Positions 20,349 to 32,663 of a DNA stretch of 64,000 nt are shown here, in pieces (within the stretch, counting starts at the first letter, position 1; every line of letters starts with the position of its first letter). The notes under the pieces are model-generated. The model saw only the letters and a program-made list of their open reading frames with translations. It had not been told where the DNA came from and ran no database searches. Origin of the DNA: Diphasiastrum complanatum (taxonomy: Eukaryota; Streptophyta; Lycopodiopsida; Lycopodiales; Lycopodiaceae); NCBI GenBank assembly GCA_029204225.1, contig CM055096.1:33796571-33860570 (forward strand), given 5' to 3'. A program made the translations under genes and the position numbers.

Positions 20349-21453
20349 AGGCCCGCATATCTGTGTGGATTAAATCCAGGATGTTCTTTACTCTTGCAAC
20401 ACCACCTTTATTGAACTTCTCTTGATGATGCTTCTCATATACACATGATTCGCACATCGATTTCAAGTGGTCTTCTATAGTAGGCGATCCTGTTACCATC
20501 TCCAATTCCCTCATCAAACTGAGGCTTCCTAAGTTCAAGTGACTAAGCCTCTTATGCCACAACTCATTTTGTGATGGAATAGACGATACAAGTCCATGCT
20601 GCCTCTTGATTGTAGCATTCAACCTGTACAATTTTGTATTGGGCTCTCTTACTCCATCCGCAATAACTTTGAACTTTTGGTTCACATCCTTCACAAAGCT
20701 ACGATCATGGGCAGATTCTACTTTCAACTTTTGATCAGTAATGACTCCAACAGAAAGTAGATTTTTCTTCAAACCTGGTACGTAAAGTACCTCCCTGATC
20801 ATCCTACTTTTGCCATCAAGTAGTTGGATTGAAACAGTGCCTATCCCCTTGATCTTGCACACATCACCATTTGCTTGTGAAACGGATGTTCCATTATCCA
20901 ACACTTTCAAGCTACTGAACCAATTCTTGTTACCTGTCATGTGTCTTGTGGCTCCCGAGTCAACATACCATGCTTGATCATCTTGATTAGATGACAATGC
21001 AGATATGAAGATGCTAGAGTCTTCAATCTCACCCTCATCGACAAGGTTACCTACTTGCTTTGGTTTTCCCTTGCCTTGTTCCACCAGGAATTTGCAACAT
21101 TCACTCTTCCAATGGCCCTTTTTACCACAATGGAAGCACTTGCCTTTCTTTTTGGTCTTACTGGAAGATCCCTCATCCTCCTGATTCTTGGCAAATTGTT
21201 GTTTAGACTTCAAAATGCTACATGTTTCTCTTGGTTCTTCGCGCGAGCAAGCTCGCGACCTCCTCCATCTCTCTCTCTTCCACAGGTTGTAGCTATGGCT
21301 GCCCTCAAAGAATCGAACTAGCACCCTCACGCTTCCACAGCCAGTCACGGCCTTCTCAGGTCTGATTTGCACTTCTAGGGGGCCCTCCTCTGGAACTTCA
21401 CAGCTTCCAAAAAGGTCCAAAATGGAGAGAAATCTGCTTTCTTGAGCTTTCAA
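20326..21453 (-). pseudogene. E4 gag C-terminus, protease and pre-integrase
   Basis: From the right: a short unusual N-terminal stretch with no gag likeness, then a knuckle CFHCGKKGHWKSEC, the protease with WYVDSGATRHMTG, VLYVPGLKKNLLSVG, and the pre-integrase region LWHKRLSHLNLG and CESCVYEKHH, ending at DLIHTDM. Length is 375 codons. The first two thirds of gag seem absent, so the element is also deleted on its 5' side, or its gag has diverged. Confidence 0.85.
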
Positions 21454-21865
21454 ACCCTAGGCCAGGGTTTTTCTCATAAAACTACTCTTGGCTTACTATT
21501 CACAGTCTTCTGATAGGGTTATCCTCTTCCTTTGAGGTTGCCCTATTGCTGGAAAGCTGATGCTTCAATCCATTTGTCAAATGGTGTCTGATTGAATGCA
21601 CACTGACTGCAAACACCAAGTAGCCTTCTTTCAAAATTTCAAAATTCCGTTTGTTGAGGTTCTGATTCAGCCAACAACTCTTGTCTCTGAATCCTCACAT
21701 AGTCTCAAGCTCACCAAGCTTCTGTGTGTTAAACTCTCTCCACCAATGCTTCTCCTTCCGTCTTCAACCCGCCCTGAACCCCGAACTCTCAGAAGACAAT
21801 TCTCCCGAAGCTCTCTTCAACGGCGATGCTGTACTATGTACACTCCCTGTACGGCTCTGATACCA

Positions 21866-22110
21866 ACTTAGAATTTGCTTCGAACAGAAACACAGATCAT
21901 GCTACACAGTAACACAGACAGAAAACACTCACCACACCAAGCTTACGTAACAACTGTATTTCTCAAAATGAAACTTACACTGTACATATAGTTGTTCACT
22001 CAGGCAACCCATGCATGACCCAGGTTGTCGTTAGCGAGACGAATGTCCCGTCGACTTGCCTTGTGGTGAGGCCAACTGATCCTTATCAACTGATAGCACC
22101 CATTCTAACT
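21866..22110 (-). repeat. E4 5' LTR
   Basis: Starts ACTTAGAATTTGCTTCGAAC next to the primer site and ends ATTCTAACT where E3 RNase H resumes. It is colinear with 19203-19476. Confidence 0.8.
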
Positions 22111-22443
22111 CTCATTACTACAACAAGGGAAGTGCTTTGGATCAAAAGGTTGCTAGTGGAACGAAAGATAATCATGGAAGATGATCTACCTATGATCATG
22201 TGTGACAACATTTCAACCCAAGCCCTTGCCAACAATCCGATATTCCATGCAAGGAGCAAACACATCAAAGTTGCACATCACTTCGTGAGAGAGAAGCTCA
22301 TTGGAGGGGAAATCTACTTGGAGCACATCGACACATCATCTTGTATTGCAGATTTGCTTACCAAACCTTTGAGCAAGAGTTCTTTCATCAAGCATAGAGC
22401 CAATCTTGGAGTAATACCAAGATCCATGTTCAAGTCAATATAG
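22111..22443 (+). pseudogene. E3 RNase H C-terminus after the E4 insertion
   Basis: The frame reads REVLWIKRLLVER, CDNISTQALANN, HARSKHIKVAHHFVREKL and LLTKPLSKSSFIKHR, colinear with the end of E1 pol. It continues the part interrupted at 19202. A polypurine tract (gtttttaggag) precedes the 3' LTR. Confidence 0.9.
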
Positions 22444-22457
22444 ATTGTTTTTAGGAG

Positions 22458-23247
22458 TGTTGAAATTGAAAAATAATCCATCTTGACTTTAGGCTTGCTA
22501 CAAACTTTGTTCTATGCAAGTATGTTGTTTCATAATTGTAAATGCCAAATTTGGCCTAGATAGAACTCGAGCTATATGGAATTGTCATATCTAGTTGGTT
22601 GAATACAACTTGCATATAGATTGTAGACTTAGAAATAGTAAAACTATGCTTGAAGAAACTCGTGGCATATCACATGCATTTATTGTAAGTGATCCATAGT
22701 GACATGCAAGGAATGCACAAAGTGAAATGGACACATGCATGATGATTTGTACAATTCTAGTTAGAACGAGGATACTTGATAAAAGTAGGTAGAGATACAT
22801 GCTTGAGATGTGACAAATGTCACTTAGACTCTAGTTTCCACTTTAGCTGTGATTGAAAGGTGGATGGACATGGTTCTACTCGAGCTACCTCAAACTCCAT
22901 AAATATGTGTGATCATTCTCATAATTTTTTATGAAGAACCAAAGCTTTGTAGCTATTCCATGCCATTTTGGATCTACACCATTTTTGCTTGATATCTCTT
23001 TCTCTTTCTCTCTCTAACTCGTGTTGAGGCTAATGCTCATACACTAATTTCTTGTACTTTTGCTCATTTATGATTCATTGCTATCATTCTCTGATTCTTA
23101 GCATGCTATATTGTGGTTAAGCCATAAGTTCTGTACTAGATCTTGCTATCAATCTAGAATCAGATTATTGTGCTAATCACAAAGCTTAATAAGATCTATC
23201 ATACTTGTGGATCATCCCCACACGTGTGAATTCTGGAAATGTTGTCA
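22458..23247 (+). repeat. E3 3' LTR
   Basis: Full 790-bp copy starting TGTTGAAATTG and ending GTTGTCA. CACACGTGTG lies at 23219-23228. It abuts directly the minus-strand RT fragment, which was presumably the insertion target. Confidence 0.9.
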
Positions 23248-24007
23248 AGAATTGCTTTCGCATCTGAAGAAACCAAGCTGCTTAATAGGAAATGTATCAA
23301 ATCGCATCTACCAAGCTCTTGCGGATTGCTTCAAACCATACAATTCTTTCTTTAGTCGACACCAATAATCCTACTTACCTTTCACAACAAAGCCTTCAAA
23401 TTGCGTAATGTAGATCTCCTCATCAACATAGCCACTCTAGTATGCGCTATTTACATCATGTTGAAACATTGGCCAACCACAACAAGAAGAAATAGCTATA
23501 ATGAGTCTAATGGCTATCATTTTTGCTACAGGCACAAAAGTTTCATTGTAGTCTATACCTGCTTCCTGTGCATATCCTTTGGCCACCAATATGGCTTTCC
23601 TTCTTTGTTCCATCGGGTCCATACTTAGCTTTATAGACCCATTTCGTCCCGATTGCTTTTCTTCCTATTTTAGGAGGCACTAAATCCCAAGTATCATTTT
23701 TCATAATGGAATCATAATCCTCTTTCATTGCTTGTGCCATTCCGATTTACTAGCAGCTTCTTGAAAATCAACTGGTTCCTTCTCAACAATGACACTAGAC
23801 ATGAGTGCATAATTTATTTGTCTTAGTCTTGACTCTCAAATTCCGAGCTCGCCCTTGGTCACTAGTCTCTAGATCTTCTTGGTTCTCCGTAAGTTTGAGA
23901 AACCACTTCGGCCACTTCACTTGCTGATTACTACTTGGAGTAGGTTGTGGTAGAGCTTCAAATTTGGAGGAGCCCATTCTAGTGTACTTTTTGCTAGGTG
24001 AAAACAT
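23248..24007 (-). pseudogene. Minus-strand copia RT fragment
   Basis: From the right it reads the pre-RT linker (KWPKWFLKLTENQEDLE), then MKEDYDSIMKNDTWDL, the AILVAKGYAQEAGIDYNETF block, QHDVNSAY, DEEIYITQFEGF and finally KKELYGLKQSARAW, in several frames. It stops at the E3 LTR and lacks YVDD. It is of the E4/E7-like class by its linker. Confidence 0.8.
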
Positions 24008-24125
24008 GACTTTTTGCCAGTAGCTCGGATTTCAATGAATTAGTAGTCGATATATATCTTTAATCTGTAGCTCGGAATCTGGTGAGGTGAAAAGCAAAAG
24101 TTGTTAGTTTTCTATTACCTATGCA

Positions 24126-25565
24126 ATGGCGGATAAGGAATTGGCATTGTTATTGCCGAATACAGGCAAGTTGAATGGCAAGACTTATCTAGTACGGAAA
24201 TTCAAAATAAAAAATCTTTTAATGATGCGGGACTTGTGGCAGTTGGTTATAGGTGAAGAAAGAAGACCAAAAATGAAAGTCGAGTCTTCTTATGTGGGCA
24301 AGACAAGTATGAAAGAAATTGAAAGGCTGCAAATCGATTATGATAACCGAGCTAAAAGGACATTGGGAATGATCAACATGTCGGTTGTGGATCACATTAT
24401 TCCACATATTGCATCTGCCACTACACCGACATAAGCTTGGAATGTTTTAAGGACACTCTTTGAATCGGTGAACAATGCGAGGGTCATGATGTTAAAGCAG
24501 AAGCTCATGACTATTCGAATGGGAGATCTTAGCAACTTTCATTACAAGGTTTAAGGAGATAAAAGAAGAAATAGCTATAGATGGAAAAATTGTATCAGAG
24601 CTTGATTTGCTGACGATTGTTATGGGTGCTTGGCCAACATCCTACAAGCACATGGTGGCTTCTTTAATGATGAGAGAGAATCCACCCACACATTTGAGGA
24701 GTTTTGTGCGTACTTGTTGCAGGAAGAGCTAATGCGGGAACCTCACTCCCGAGGGTCTAGTGAAGCACTCATGACTTCATTCACAGGAGGAGGTAGAGGC
24801 CGAAACCAGCAATTTGGTAGGGGCAACAAGAACCAATGGCAGTCAAATCAACCAAGGCAAGAGTAAGCAACCGATACTAGCACTTCTAAGGGTGGTGACA
24901 CTAAGAAGAAGAGAAATTCGGTCACATCTCAAGCGAGTGCCGAATCAAGCCAGCTGCTACTGTTGCAAGAGGAAGAGGAAGAGGTAGAAGCTTTGGCGGA
25001 GGTTGAGGTAGACCAAGAAATACCACCAACTACGTGGAAGAAGAGGAGCCAAAGACCCAAGAAGGTAATACCTCTCTCGTGTTGCTAGTGCTCAACTTCA
25101 AAGAGATGCCTGGTACATTGATTCAGGCGCATCTGCTCACATGACCTCGCATAAAGAGTGGTTCTCACATCTCAATGAAGATCAGGAGAACTCTTCAATG
25201 GTTTTAGGAGATGATAGATCACATTTTGTTGATGGAGTTGGAGATATTAAAGTAAGCTTTATGAACAATAAGGCGTCAAATGTTGCCCACATTAGAAATA
25301 CACACTCCGAAACTTGCCAAAAATCGTCTATCAGTGGGATGCCTAATAGATCAAGGTTATAAAGTGGAATTTGTGCCTAGTAAAAGACATCAGGAAGAAC
25401 TTTTCAGTTATAGCAAAGGGAACAAGAGTTGAGAATAAGCTGTATGAGTTGGAGACAATATTTTCAGCTACTTCTACACCTAGTACCTCAAGCAAGAGTG
25501 ACTTGTGGCATGAAAGGTTTGGGCCACAAAAACGAGAAAAACTGCTTCAAGATAGTAGTTACTAG
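24126..25565 (+). pseudogene. Plus-strand copia gag-protease fragment
   Basis: Gag starts MADKELALLLPNTGKLNGKT with a capsid similar to E7 gag (DLWQLVIGEERRP, then DHIIPHI), a TAA near 24432, and glycine/arginine-rich GGGRGRNQQFGRG. The zinc knuckle has lost its first Cys pair (FGHISSEC remains). The protease motif WYIDSGASAHMTSH lies near 25115-25160, followed by LWHERFG. It lies head-to-head with the minus-strand RT fragment at its left, and the rest of pol is missing. Confidence 0.8.
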
Positions 25566-26489
25566 TCATTGGAAGACTAATACTTGGATGGGTGAGATTA
25601 AACTTTCTTGTGAGTCCCTACTATGATTTGCAATCAAACTCTTTCTAACCAACCATGTAATGCCAAGTCTTCAAATTTTTTTAGTATTTTTTATGCATCT
25701 CCAGAGGTGGAATTTGCTTGCAACTAAATAACTACTAGTTTTGTCCAGAATTCTCATCCTTGAATGAGATTCTATCCAGAAGTCATGAGAGACAAAAATT
25801 TCAGACATGTCATAAACGTTGTGGAAGGCCCATGGGCCTCGAGCCTTCCATGCAAATCCAGGCCCGGCCCTCCCTGCAAGGAAGGCCCTCGGACTGGGGT
25901 TCCACCCCTTACATGCCACGTGTATGTTATCCCTTCAAAACTTCAAAGGGATACATATAATATTTAGAAAATATAGGAATGAGTAATTTGTAATTGGAAT
26001 GTTCCATGACCACGATCATTCAGATTGGGGGACGAAATTTCCCTCACTAAGACGTGGAGGTTGAGAACGTGTGCCACGTTGTCTCAAGAGGCCCTTACAA
26101 AATTGGGAACCTGGAGGCGAAACTTGCAACTGACAGGGAGGTGGGTGGGCCTGGATCGCACGTTAAGAATACGGCGATCACATAGAAACGCATGTTCCAG
26201 CCAGCGTGGCATGAGTTGCGTGGTTGCCTTCTCACAACCTACTACTACTCTTCAACCGCATACGCAAGATCGATCGATCCACCAATCTCTCTGCTCCGCT
26301 TCTTCATAAAACGATCTGCATCTTCTTGTTTTTGGAAGCCTCAGTTCCGATTCTCAAAGTTTTTGGTCTCTTTTGTCTTGCTGTTGTTCGTTGCTATCAA
26401 GAGTCGTGTCTCTTCTGCTGCTCTCATCAACCCGCCCTCCAAATTAATTGCTGTTGGGCGCCTTTCTATACCGCACGCGATCCTGCCCA
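25566..26489 (+). promoter_or_regulatory. 5' region of the arabinogalactan peptide gene
   Basis: Non-transposon DNA with higher GC than its surroundings, notably a GC-rich block at 25825-25925. A G-box CACGTG lies at 25917-25922, and another ACGT core (gtgccacgttg) near 26070. A CT-rich leader (26270-26330) is typical of plant 5' leaders. The transcription start cannot be fixed from sequence. Confidence 0.4.
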
Positions 26490-26696
26490 ATGGCTTTTCA
26501 AATCAGAGCTTGGATCCCCAAGGTGGCTGCCGTTCTATTTCTTGCTGTGATTGTATCTCAAGCTGGAATGGCGTTGGGCCAGGAGGCTCCGGCGCCTGCG
26601 CCGGCCAGTGGAGGCAGTTTTGGTACAGTAATGCCTTCAATTGCAGCTGGAATAGCAGCGACTCTGGTCGCACTTACATTCAGCTATTTAATGTGA
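26490..26696 (+). CDS. Arabinogalactan peptide (GPI-anchored AGP)
   Basis: A 68-residue, intronless frame. Residues 1-30 form a signal peptide with the hydrophobic core VAAVLFLAVIV, cleaved probably after ALG. The mature core is QEAPAPAPASGG, with Ala-Pro repeats that plants hydroxylate and decorate with arabinogalactan. Residues about 41-42 (SGG) suit a GPI omega site, followed by the hydrophobic tail PSIAAGIAATLVALTFSYL. This is the layout of AG peptides such as the Arabidopsis AGP16/20 type, a proteoglycan at the outer plasma membrane. I chose ATG 26490 over the in-frame ATG-like start at 26448 because only the former gives a proper signal peptide. Two other open frames overlap and are shadows. 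Confidence 0.85.
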   Translation: MAFQIRAWIPKVAAVLFLAVIVSQAGMALGQEAPAPAPASGGSFGTVMPSIAAGIAATLVALTFSYLM

Positions 26697-27130
26697 TTTG
26701 CTGCACCGGAGCAAATCGATTTTGCCATGAGAGCACAATATGATGAGCTCCGTAGTATTAATGTCCTTCAGGAAGTCACGTCATTCATGACGAAGATACT
26801 TTCATGAGTTAGCATTGCGATCTGTCGATTTCAGGTTAGTTGTCTTCCAGAAATACATGATGTTCTCTGAAAGTGCGGCATATGGAGGCATTGGGGGGAC
26901 TTCTCAACTCATTCTTTGCCTGGACGACCTTGCACATGGTGTTGTCTTATGGTATAATATGTAGGATTGTTTTGTTTGGTAGCAAATAAAACCTGCTCAA
27001 AATGATCATTTATTTGAGCCCATAGTTGGTTTTTTACAGCAGGAAACTTATGTACCTCAAGAGTTTCCCCAACAGAGCTATTTTACTTGCAAGCGCGTTA
27101 TAATTCTGGTGTATAATGTGAGCAAATATT
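26697..27130 (+). other. Probable 3' untranslated region of the AG peptide gene
   Basis: No coding sequence. An AATAAA at about 26986 and several AT-rich elements could serve as polyadenylation signals. The true end is not visible. Confidence 0.4.
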
Positions 27131-27350
27131 TGTGTGCAATGAGATCTGTTTCAATTTCTATGGTTGCTTTTTTCTTCAATATCTACTTTACTGTAGATTG
27201 TTTTTGAAATTCAGCAGTGCTTGTTAAAGGGAGACGCTTATTTGAGAATGTATACTAGATTCATATGGCTTTTTCATATTGATGCGTAGAGGTATACATC
27301 ATATTCTATTGAATTTCCCATTTGACATCTGGCAACTTTTTGTATTATGG

Positions 27351-27459
27351 AAGGAGCCGAGCAGAAGCCATTTTGCCCGGTAAGGATTTCCAAAAAAATT
27401 TGGGCTAAGCCTTTTTTTGGAAAGCCGAACCGGGTAGAATGGCCTTTGCCCGGCTCCTT
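27351..27459. mobile_element. Foldback MITE-like hairpin
   Basis: A 109-bp inverted repeat: AAGGAGCCGAGCAGAAGCC on the left pairs with the reverse of GGCCTTTGCCCGGCTCCTT on the right, arms of about 41 bp with roughly 75-80% pairing, and a short loop. GC content is higher than in flanking DNA. There is no coding sequence. No clear target duplication was found, so it is called MITE-like only from its structure. Confidence 0.6.
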
Positions 27460-27880
27460 CTATTGTGTAATGGATACCTGAAATTTTTTCAGAAGCACAT
27501 TACTAAGCATAATAGGCAAGTTTGACTTTGACTGACCAACACAAATGTGCCATGTGACAACTGTACGGAATCCGTACGGACGGGCACAGACAGGCAAAAA
27601 AAAAAAAAAAGCAGAATCTGCCTTTGAAAAAGACGCATGCATTTTCTGCTTTTTAATTTATTTGAAAATGGGCATAATATGCAACAGGTATCCATTACGT
27701 ACCCTGGGATTGCCTTGACCACTCAGCCAAATTATAAATCCTATGTCAAATTCTACCTTGCCATTTCCTTTCGCATCCGCCGCCACCCATGACGAGTGCG
27801 ACCCCACCTGATTGCCACTATACAATCAGAACAACTTTGAAAACATAATTTTTTGAAAGAAAGTCCATATGACAACATTT
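27460..27880. other. Intergenic DNA with a poly(A) run
   Basis: An A15 tract lies at about 27597-27611. Nothing else could be supported. Confidence 0.4.
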
Positions 27881-29635
27881 TGACAGGTTTTATGGCTTGA
27901 AACATTGATCACTCTTTCCCAAAAAAGGAATCCTCTTTAGAAATACATGGCATCTAAGGATGGGAAATTGGAATAATGCTTTGTAACTTTTGCGCATCTT
28001 GTTTAAAAAGAAAGGCTAGGTTAAGTGCACCATATAACTCTAGTAACCAGGAATACATAGTAGATTCATACAAGATTAATCGTGCACATATGTGAATAAT
28101 GTCACTATGATCCAATACATAAACACAATCTTATATGGCAGATTCCTCCAGAACCCACATATGTTACTCACATATCTCACTGAGATCTTGTAACTCGGCT
28201 ACAAAAGATTTTATATTTTCTATGAGTAAATAACATGTTCGAAAAATCTCTGAGACGAATATCATTCATTCTCAATAGTTTTTCATTTCCACTTACCTCT
28301 AATTACATAAATTCTCCCACTAAATCAACCCCTCTCTGATCCTAGTACTTAAACTAAGATTAGGTTGACCAATATAGAACTCTCAAACTTAAATTCTGAT
28401 CAAACTTACTTCTATTCCAATCGAAATGGAATTAGTAACCTTTGACCTTTTACTACACTACTTGTAGATAATGATTCAATTTTCAAACCTGTTCTAGATC
28501 CAAATTGTCCACACAATCCCTAGAGAATTTTTTTTTTCACCAATTAGGTATCTTACTCTGAATCTATCTAAAATTACTTTCAGACGAAATCTCATTTCTA
28601 TATCACAGTTGGTTCTCTTTTGAAAACTATGCAACCTATAGATTCCCAAATAAAATTTTATCCCACCACTTACCTCTCCTTTTAAAGAAATTATAAATTT
28701 CAATAAAAGTTAATTGAAAAGATGATATATGAAAATATCTAAGTCCAAGAAAAGTCAGTAAAAAGTACTTCCACGAAAGGATTCAATCTATTGCAAACAG
28801 GACTTTTTCTTCAAATATTTTCAACTCGAGTGACAGTACAATCATTCCATTGAAACCTATTTATGCAACAAAGATATTCAGATTTAAGAAATTGAAACAC
28901 TTTAACCTTAGAATTTATCTAAATTCCAAGTCTAGTCCCACAAGTAGTAATTTATATGACATAAGAGTCTTTCAGAAGAATAACTTGATGCTGGAAAGAA
29001 TTCATATAAACTAGTCTGATGTCTTATATTTGAGAAATTACTAAGGACTAAAGAATTAATTAAGTAAGCGAGAAATAGATTTGAGGGCCTTTGTAAATAA
29101 TGAGATACCACATTGGAATCTAGATTAAGCCTCAAAATTTTCCAAAATACCCGACATTTGATCGAATTGTTTTCTTTTTTCCATATCGCGACTAGATACT
29201 AAAACACACCATTGATCATCAGATCTTTACAGTCCTAGAATTCTCTTTCCAAAATTACTGATGTCTCATACCACTAGCTTTTCCTTCCAGAAAATTCTTA
29301 ATCGCCTCATCTGATATTCTAGAGATCCATTGATCATCTAGTTGTCCTATAATCACTATAGGATATTATCTCTTGTTCCCATATACTGGAGAACCCATTT
29401 GTTTGGATGATTGGCATGTCTATCAGATAGATACCACAATCTACGCATCTTATGATCTAAACAGAAGAATCAATATGGTTCAATATTTCATTCTAATCCT
29501 TTCTGGTTACACAAAATAGCAAACATTCAAGAAATTAAACAATAAAAAAAAAACTTTCACCAAATTAATCAAAGAAAGGTAAAATTCATTGTTGGTATTT
29601 ATCATTCAACATATCAAGCCTAGAACTAGAGCATG
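27880..29635 (-). mobile_element. Internal region of a probable non-autonomous LTR element
   Basis: About 1.75 kb of AT-rich DNA without meaningful open frames, similar in style to the internal region of E5 (34206-35895). At its right end a degraded minus-strand primer site (gagcatgata) precedes an LTR-like block. The left limit is arbitrary. Confidence 0.3.
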
Positions 29636-29999
29636 ATAAAAAGCTCCCATGTGATTGTAGGCACATGAACCATCCATTGGCAAAAGTCATAACTTTCAAA
29701 GAGAAGTTTTAAAAGTACGTAGAATTCAAAATTAGACAAATGTAAAATAGCTTTCAAATTTAGCACGACTTCAGCTATTTATAGTGGTCTTTTGTCTTTC
29801 TAATTTGAGTTTGGGATATTATTTGGTTGAATTGGGCCTAAACAATTATTGCAAGTTTCACAAATATAGCGCACATGCTCAAGGCATCTTATTGACTATC
29901 CTATTTGACCAATTCTAGTCTAATTTAGCACCATGGTCCATAGCTACACTTGTCATTACAATTATTGAGCACACAGACTAGTTACATGCGGACATGACA
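29636..29999 (-). repeat. Probable LTR (minus), flanked by both primer-site-like and polypurine-like sequence
   Basis: On the minus strand it starts TGTCATGTCC, close to E5's TGTTATGTCC, and ends in gggagcttttta, close to E5's gggagcttccctta. To its right lies the reverse complement of a purine tract (tcttccctaaag, compare E5's ttcttccctcctta). To its left lies a degraded primer site. It therefore looks like an LTR of the E5 superfamily. Confidence 0.4.
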
Positions 30000-30720
30000 T
30001 CTTCCCTAAAGTATTTTTGTCCTAAAAAATAAAGACCATGTGATACTCCATCAAGTGTCATTAATTATGAAAGAATAACTTTTCTTGTACTGTTCTTGTC
30101 ATTAACCATTCTTTGTTGGTCAGATATTGTTGCCTCAGGTTCTGCTTCCAACTTATAAATGTAGAGCAAAGGTTGCGTCAAATCCTCATCAAAAGAATTT
30201 TTCATCTACAAGTGTATCTCATAGACTTAATAAGATCACTGAAGAGGAGGTTTATAAAACATAGGGTTGCCTTGAGAAGTATCTAGTCCTACATGGGTTG
30301 ATAGAATATGTGCAACAAGACATTTGGTAGTCTTTCTCTACAACAACTTTCTTGACTGGATAAACTATCCAATTTTTTATGCATGTCTTTTCAACCATGC
30401 ATCCAGTGTTCTTGCGTTATTCATGGTCCAAAATATGGCATGTTGGTTTCACCTTGTAGCTCCAATGCATTTGATAGAGCAATGAATTCCTAATTGGATT
30501 CTTCAGATCCCATATGATGAAAGGATCCTCTTGATCATTTATAGATAAGAAATCTAACAACCATGAATACGCTATCCAATAAAACAAATTTTCCAATGTA
30601 GGAAAAAATACTCCATTTGACTTCCAAACATGTTTATTTTCATTGAATAACAGTCGTAATGTTGATGCCCTTGGTATTATCAATTCGTGAAATAAAAAAT
30701 AATCACAAGCGAGAGGATGA
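30000..30720. other. Probable retroelement-derived DNA, no intact gene
   Basis: A minus-strand frame at 30417-30683 (88 codons, …NKHVWKSNGVFFPTLENLFY…) has some coding look but no recognised domain. It may be part of the element whose LTR is at 29636-29999. Confidence 0.25.
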
Positions 30721-30763
30721 TATATATATATATATATAGATAGATAGATAGATATATATATAT

Positions 30764-30766
<3 letters not shown>
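30720..30766. repeat. Microsatellite (TA)n(GATA)n(TA)n
   Basis: Direct reading: alternating TA, about four GATA units, then TA again. It forms the left flank of the MITE candidate. Confidence 0.95.
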
Positions 30767-31310
<544 letters not shown>

Positions 31311-31839
31311 CTGAAGTTTTTTTTTTCCAATCTCTCATGGTGACGTCCAAGTTATCATAGATGCTTATGAAGAACACGGAAGATTTTCAAGGATATCTCT
31401 CTTGAAAATCCAATTACGAAAAGCTAGAAAAGATTAAATATCCATGGAGTGATACCATTTGTTCATTGTTGAGACATTCTCAATATTTTCTCATATGAAA
31501 TAGAATCTTTTTCAATTTTCAACATATCCTTAATAGGGGAATGATATTTTGGCGAGCATTTTATGGCGAGTAGTTTTATGACCGATGCGAGCGTCTTTCA
31601 CACCCGTTCGACCTTCAAGCCATATTTTGCTTTGTATTTGCTTGTCAAAACCATTCTAAAGCAGTGTACTAGACTCTTGATGTATCACAATAATATATGA
31701 ACCACTTCAATTAAGGCTTATGGAAACTTCAAGAGAACACTAATAAAAAAACATCAGGTCTTTTCACACTTCCAAGTTTCAAAATTGCATACATTTTTCC
31801 AAGAATTTGAAATTCCATGTATTTTCATTAGTAGATATC

Positions 31840-32645
31840 TCGGAAGCCCTTTCCCAGGCTGGACTTCGAATGGAGGTCCAAGGTCACCAGTTTGGCCATT
31901 CCTACAGGTTTTTCTCGTCATTGCCCACTGGCCGAAACAAATAGCAACAGAAATCTGTCCCATTCGGAGAAACTAGGTCGTTGAATGGAAAACTAGAAAA
32001 CTAGTCCATGTCCCATGCCCTAACTACGTTACCTACGGAATGAAGGGAGTTTCTAACCAAACAACGTCAGAACTGAACAGCGTTGGTTCCATCCAGTCCG
32101 TGTTGGTTCCAAAAATCCATGACTCCCAAACACACCCCCCCCCCCCCCCCCCCCCCGCGTATGAAATTCCGAACAATATCCATCGAATAAGACCAATTTT
32201 GGGTCCCCCCGACCGGCTAACAATCCCAAAAGCCCTTTTTCATACTTGACTTCAAATGGAGGTCCCAGGTCACCAGTCTGGTCCTTTGACGTTCGGTTTG
32301 TTCCTACGGATTCTCCTTGATTTTGCCCACTGGCCGAAGCAAACAACAAGAGAAACCGGCCCCGGCCCCATTTGGAAAAAGTGGGCCATTGAACGGAAAA
32401 CTACAAAAATAGTCCATTTTTTGTGCCCTATCTGCATTACCTCTGGGATGAAGGGCGTTTCTGAGCAAACGAGGTAGGAACTGAGCAGTGTTGGTTCCTT
32501 CCTCCATAAATTTGTAACCACCCCTCATATGGAATTCCGAATGATATCCACCGAATGCGACCAGTTCCCGGTCCCGACTAATCTCGAAAGCCCTTTCTCG
32601 AGCTCGACTTTGAACGAAGGTCTTAGGTCACTAGTCTTGTCGTTT
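31840..32645. repeat. Satellite-like tandem repeat, about 2.1 units of ~360-390 bp
   Basis: The landmark gccctttc…cttgacttc-aatggaggtc…aggtcacc recurs at about 31845, 32230 and 32588. Downstream landmarks (tgcccactggccgaa; gaatgaagggxxtttct; ccgaatgxtatccaxcgaat) recur in the same order. A C22 tract at 32135-32156 lengthens unit 1. Open frames over it have no coding signature. Confidence 0.8.
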
Positions 32646-32663
32646 TGTAGCAAATGCACTTGT

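Larger units (their letters stand above)
19203..22110 (-). mobile_element. E4: minus-strand copia element nested in E3, RT deleted
   Basis: LTR-like ends at 19203-19476 and 21866-22110 share ACTTAGAAT…ATTCTAACT termini. A minus-strand primer site (GCTCTGATACCA, 21854-21865) adjoins the right LTR. Inside are, in minus order, gag C-terminus with a CCHC knuckle, protease, integrase, then directly RNase H. E3 coding resumes at 22111. The flanks GTCAC and CTCAT are at best an imperfect target duplication. Confidence 0.9.
15353..23247 (+). mobile_element. E3: internally deleted copia element carrying a nested element
   Basis: Its LTRs (15353-16122, truncated at the left, and 22458-23247), primer site TGGTATCAGAGC (16123-16134) and pol order are those of a copia element closely related to E1. 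A deletion joins the start of gag to the middle of the integrase region, and many stops and frameshifts follow. E4 is inserted in its RNase H. The 5' LTR lacks its first 80 bp, so no target duplication can be read. Confidence 0.9.

Noticed and set aside
26192-26743. Longer overlapping frames of 183 and 108 codons over the arabinogalactan peptide gene
   Set aside because: They lack signal peptide or domain features. The 68-residue frame starting at 26490 has signal peptide, AP repeats and GPI tail.
32040-32528. Open frames of 69-98 codons on both strands
   Set aside because: They overlap the satellite-like repeat and a C22 tract and are not kept between the repeat units.
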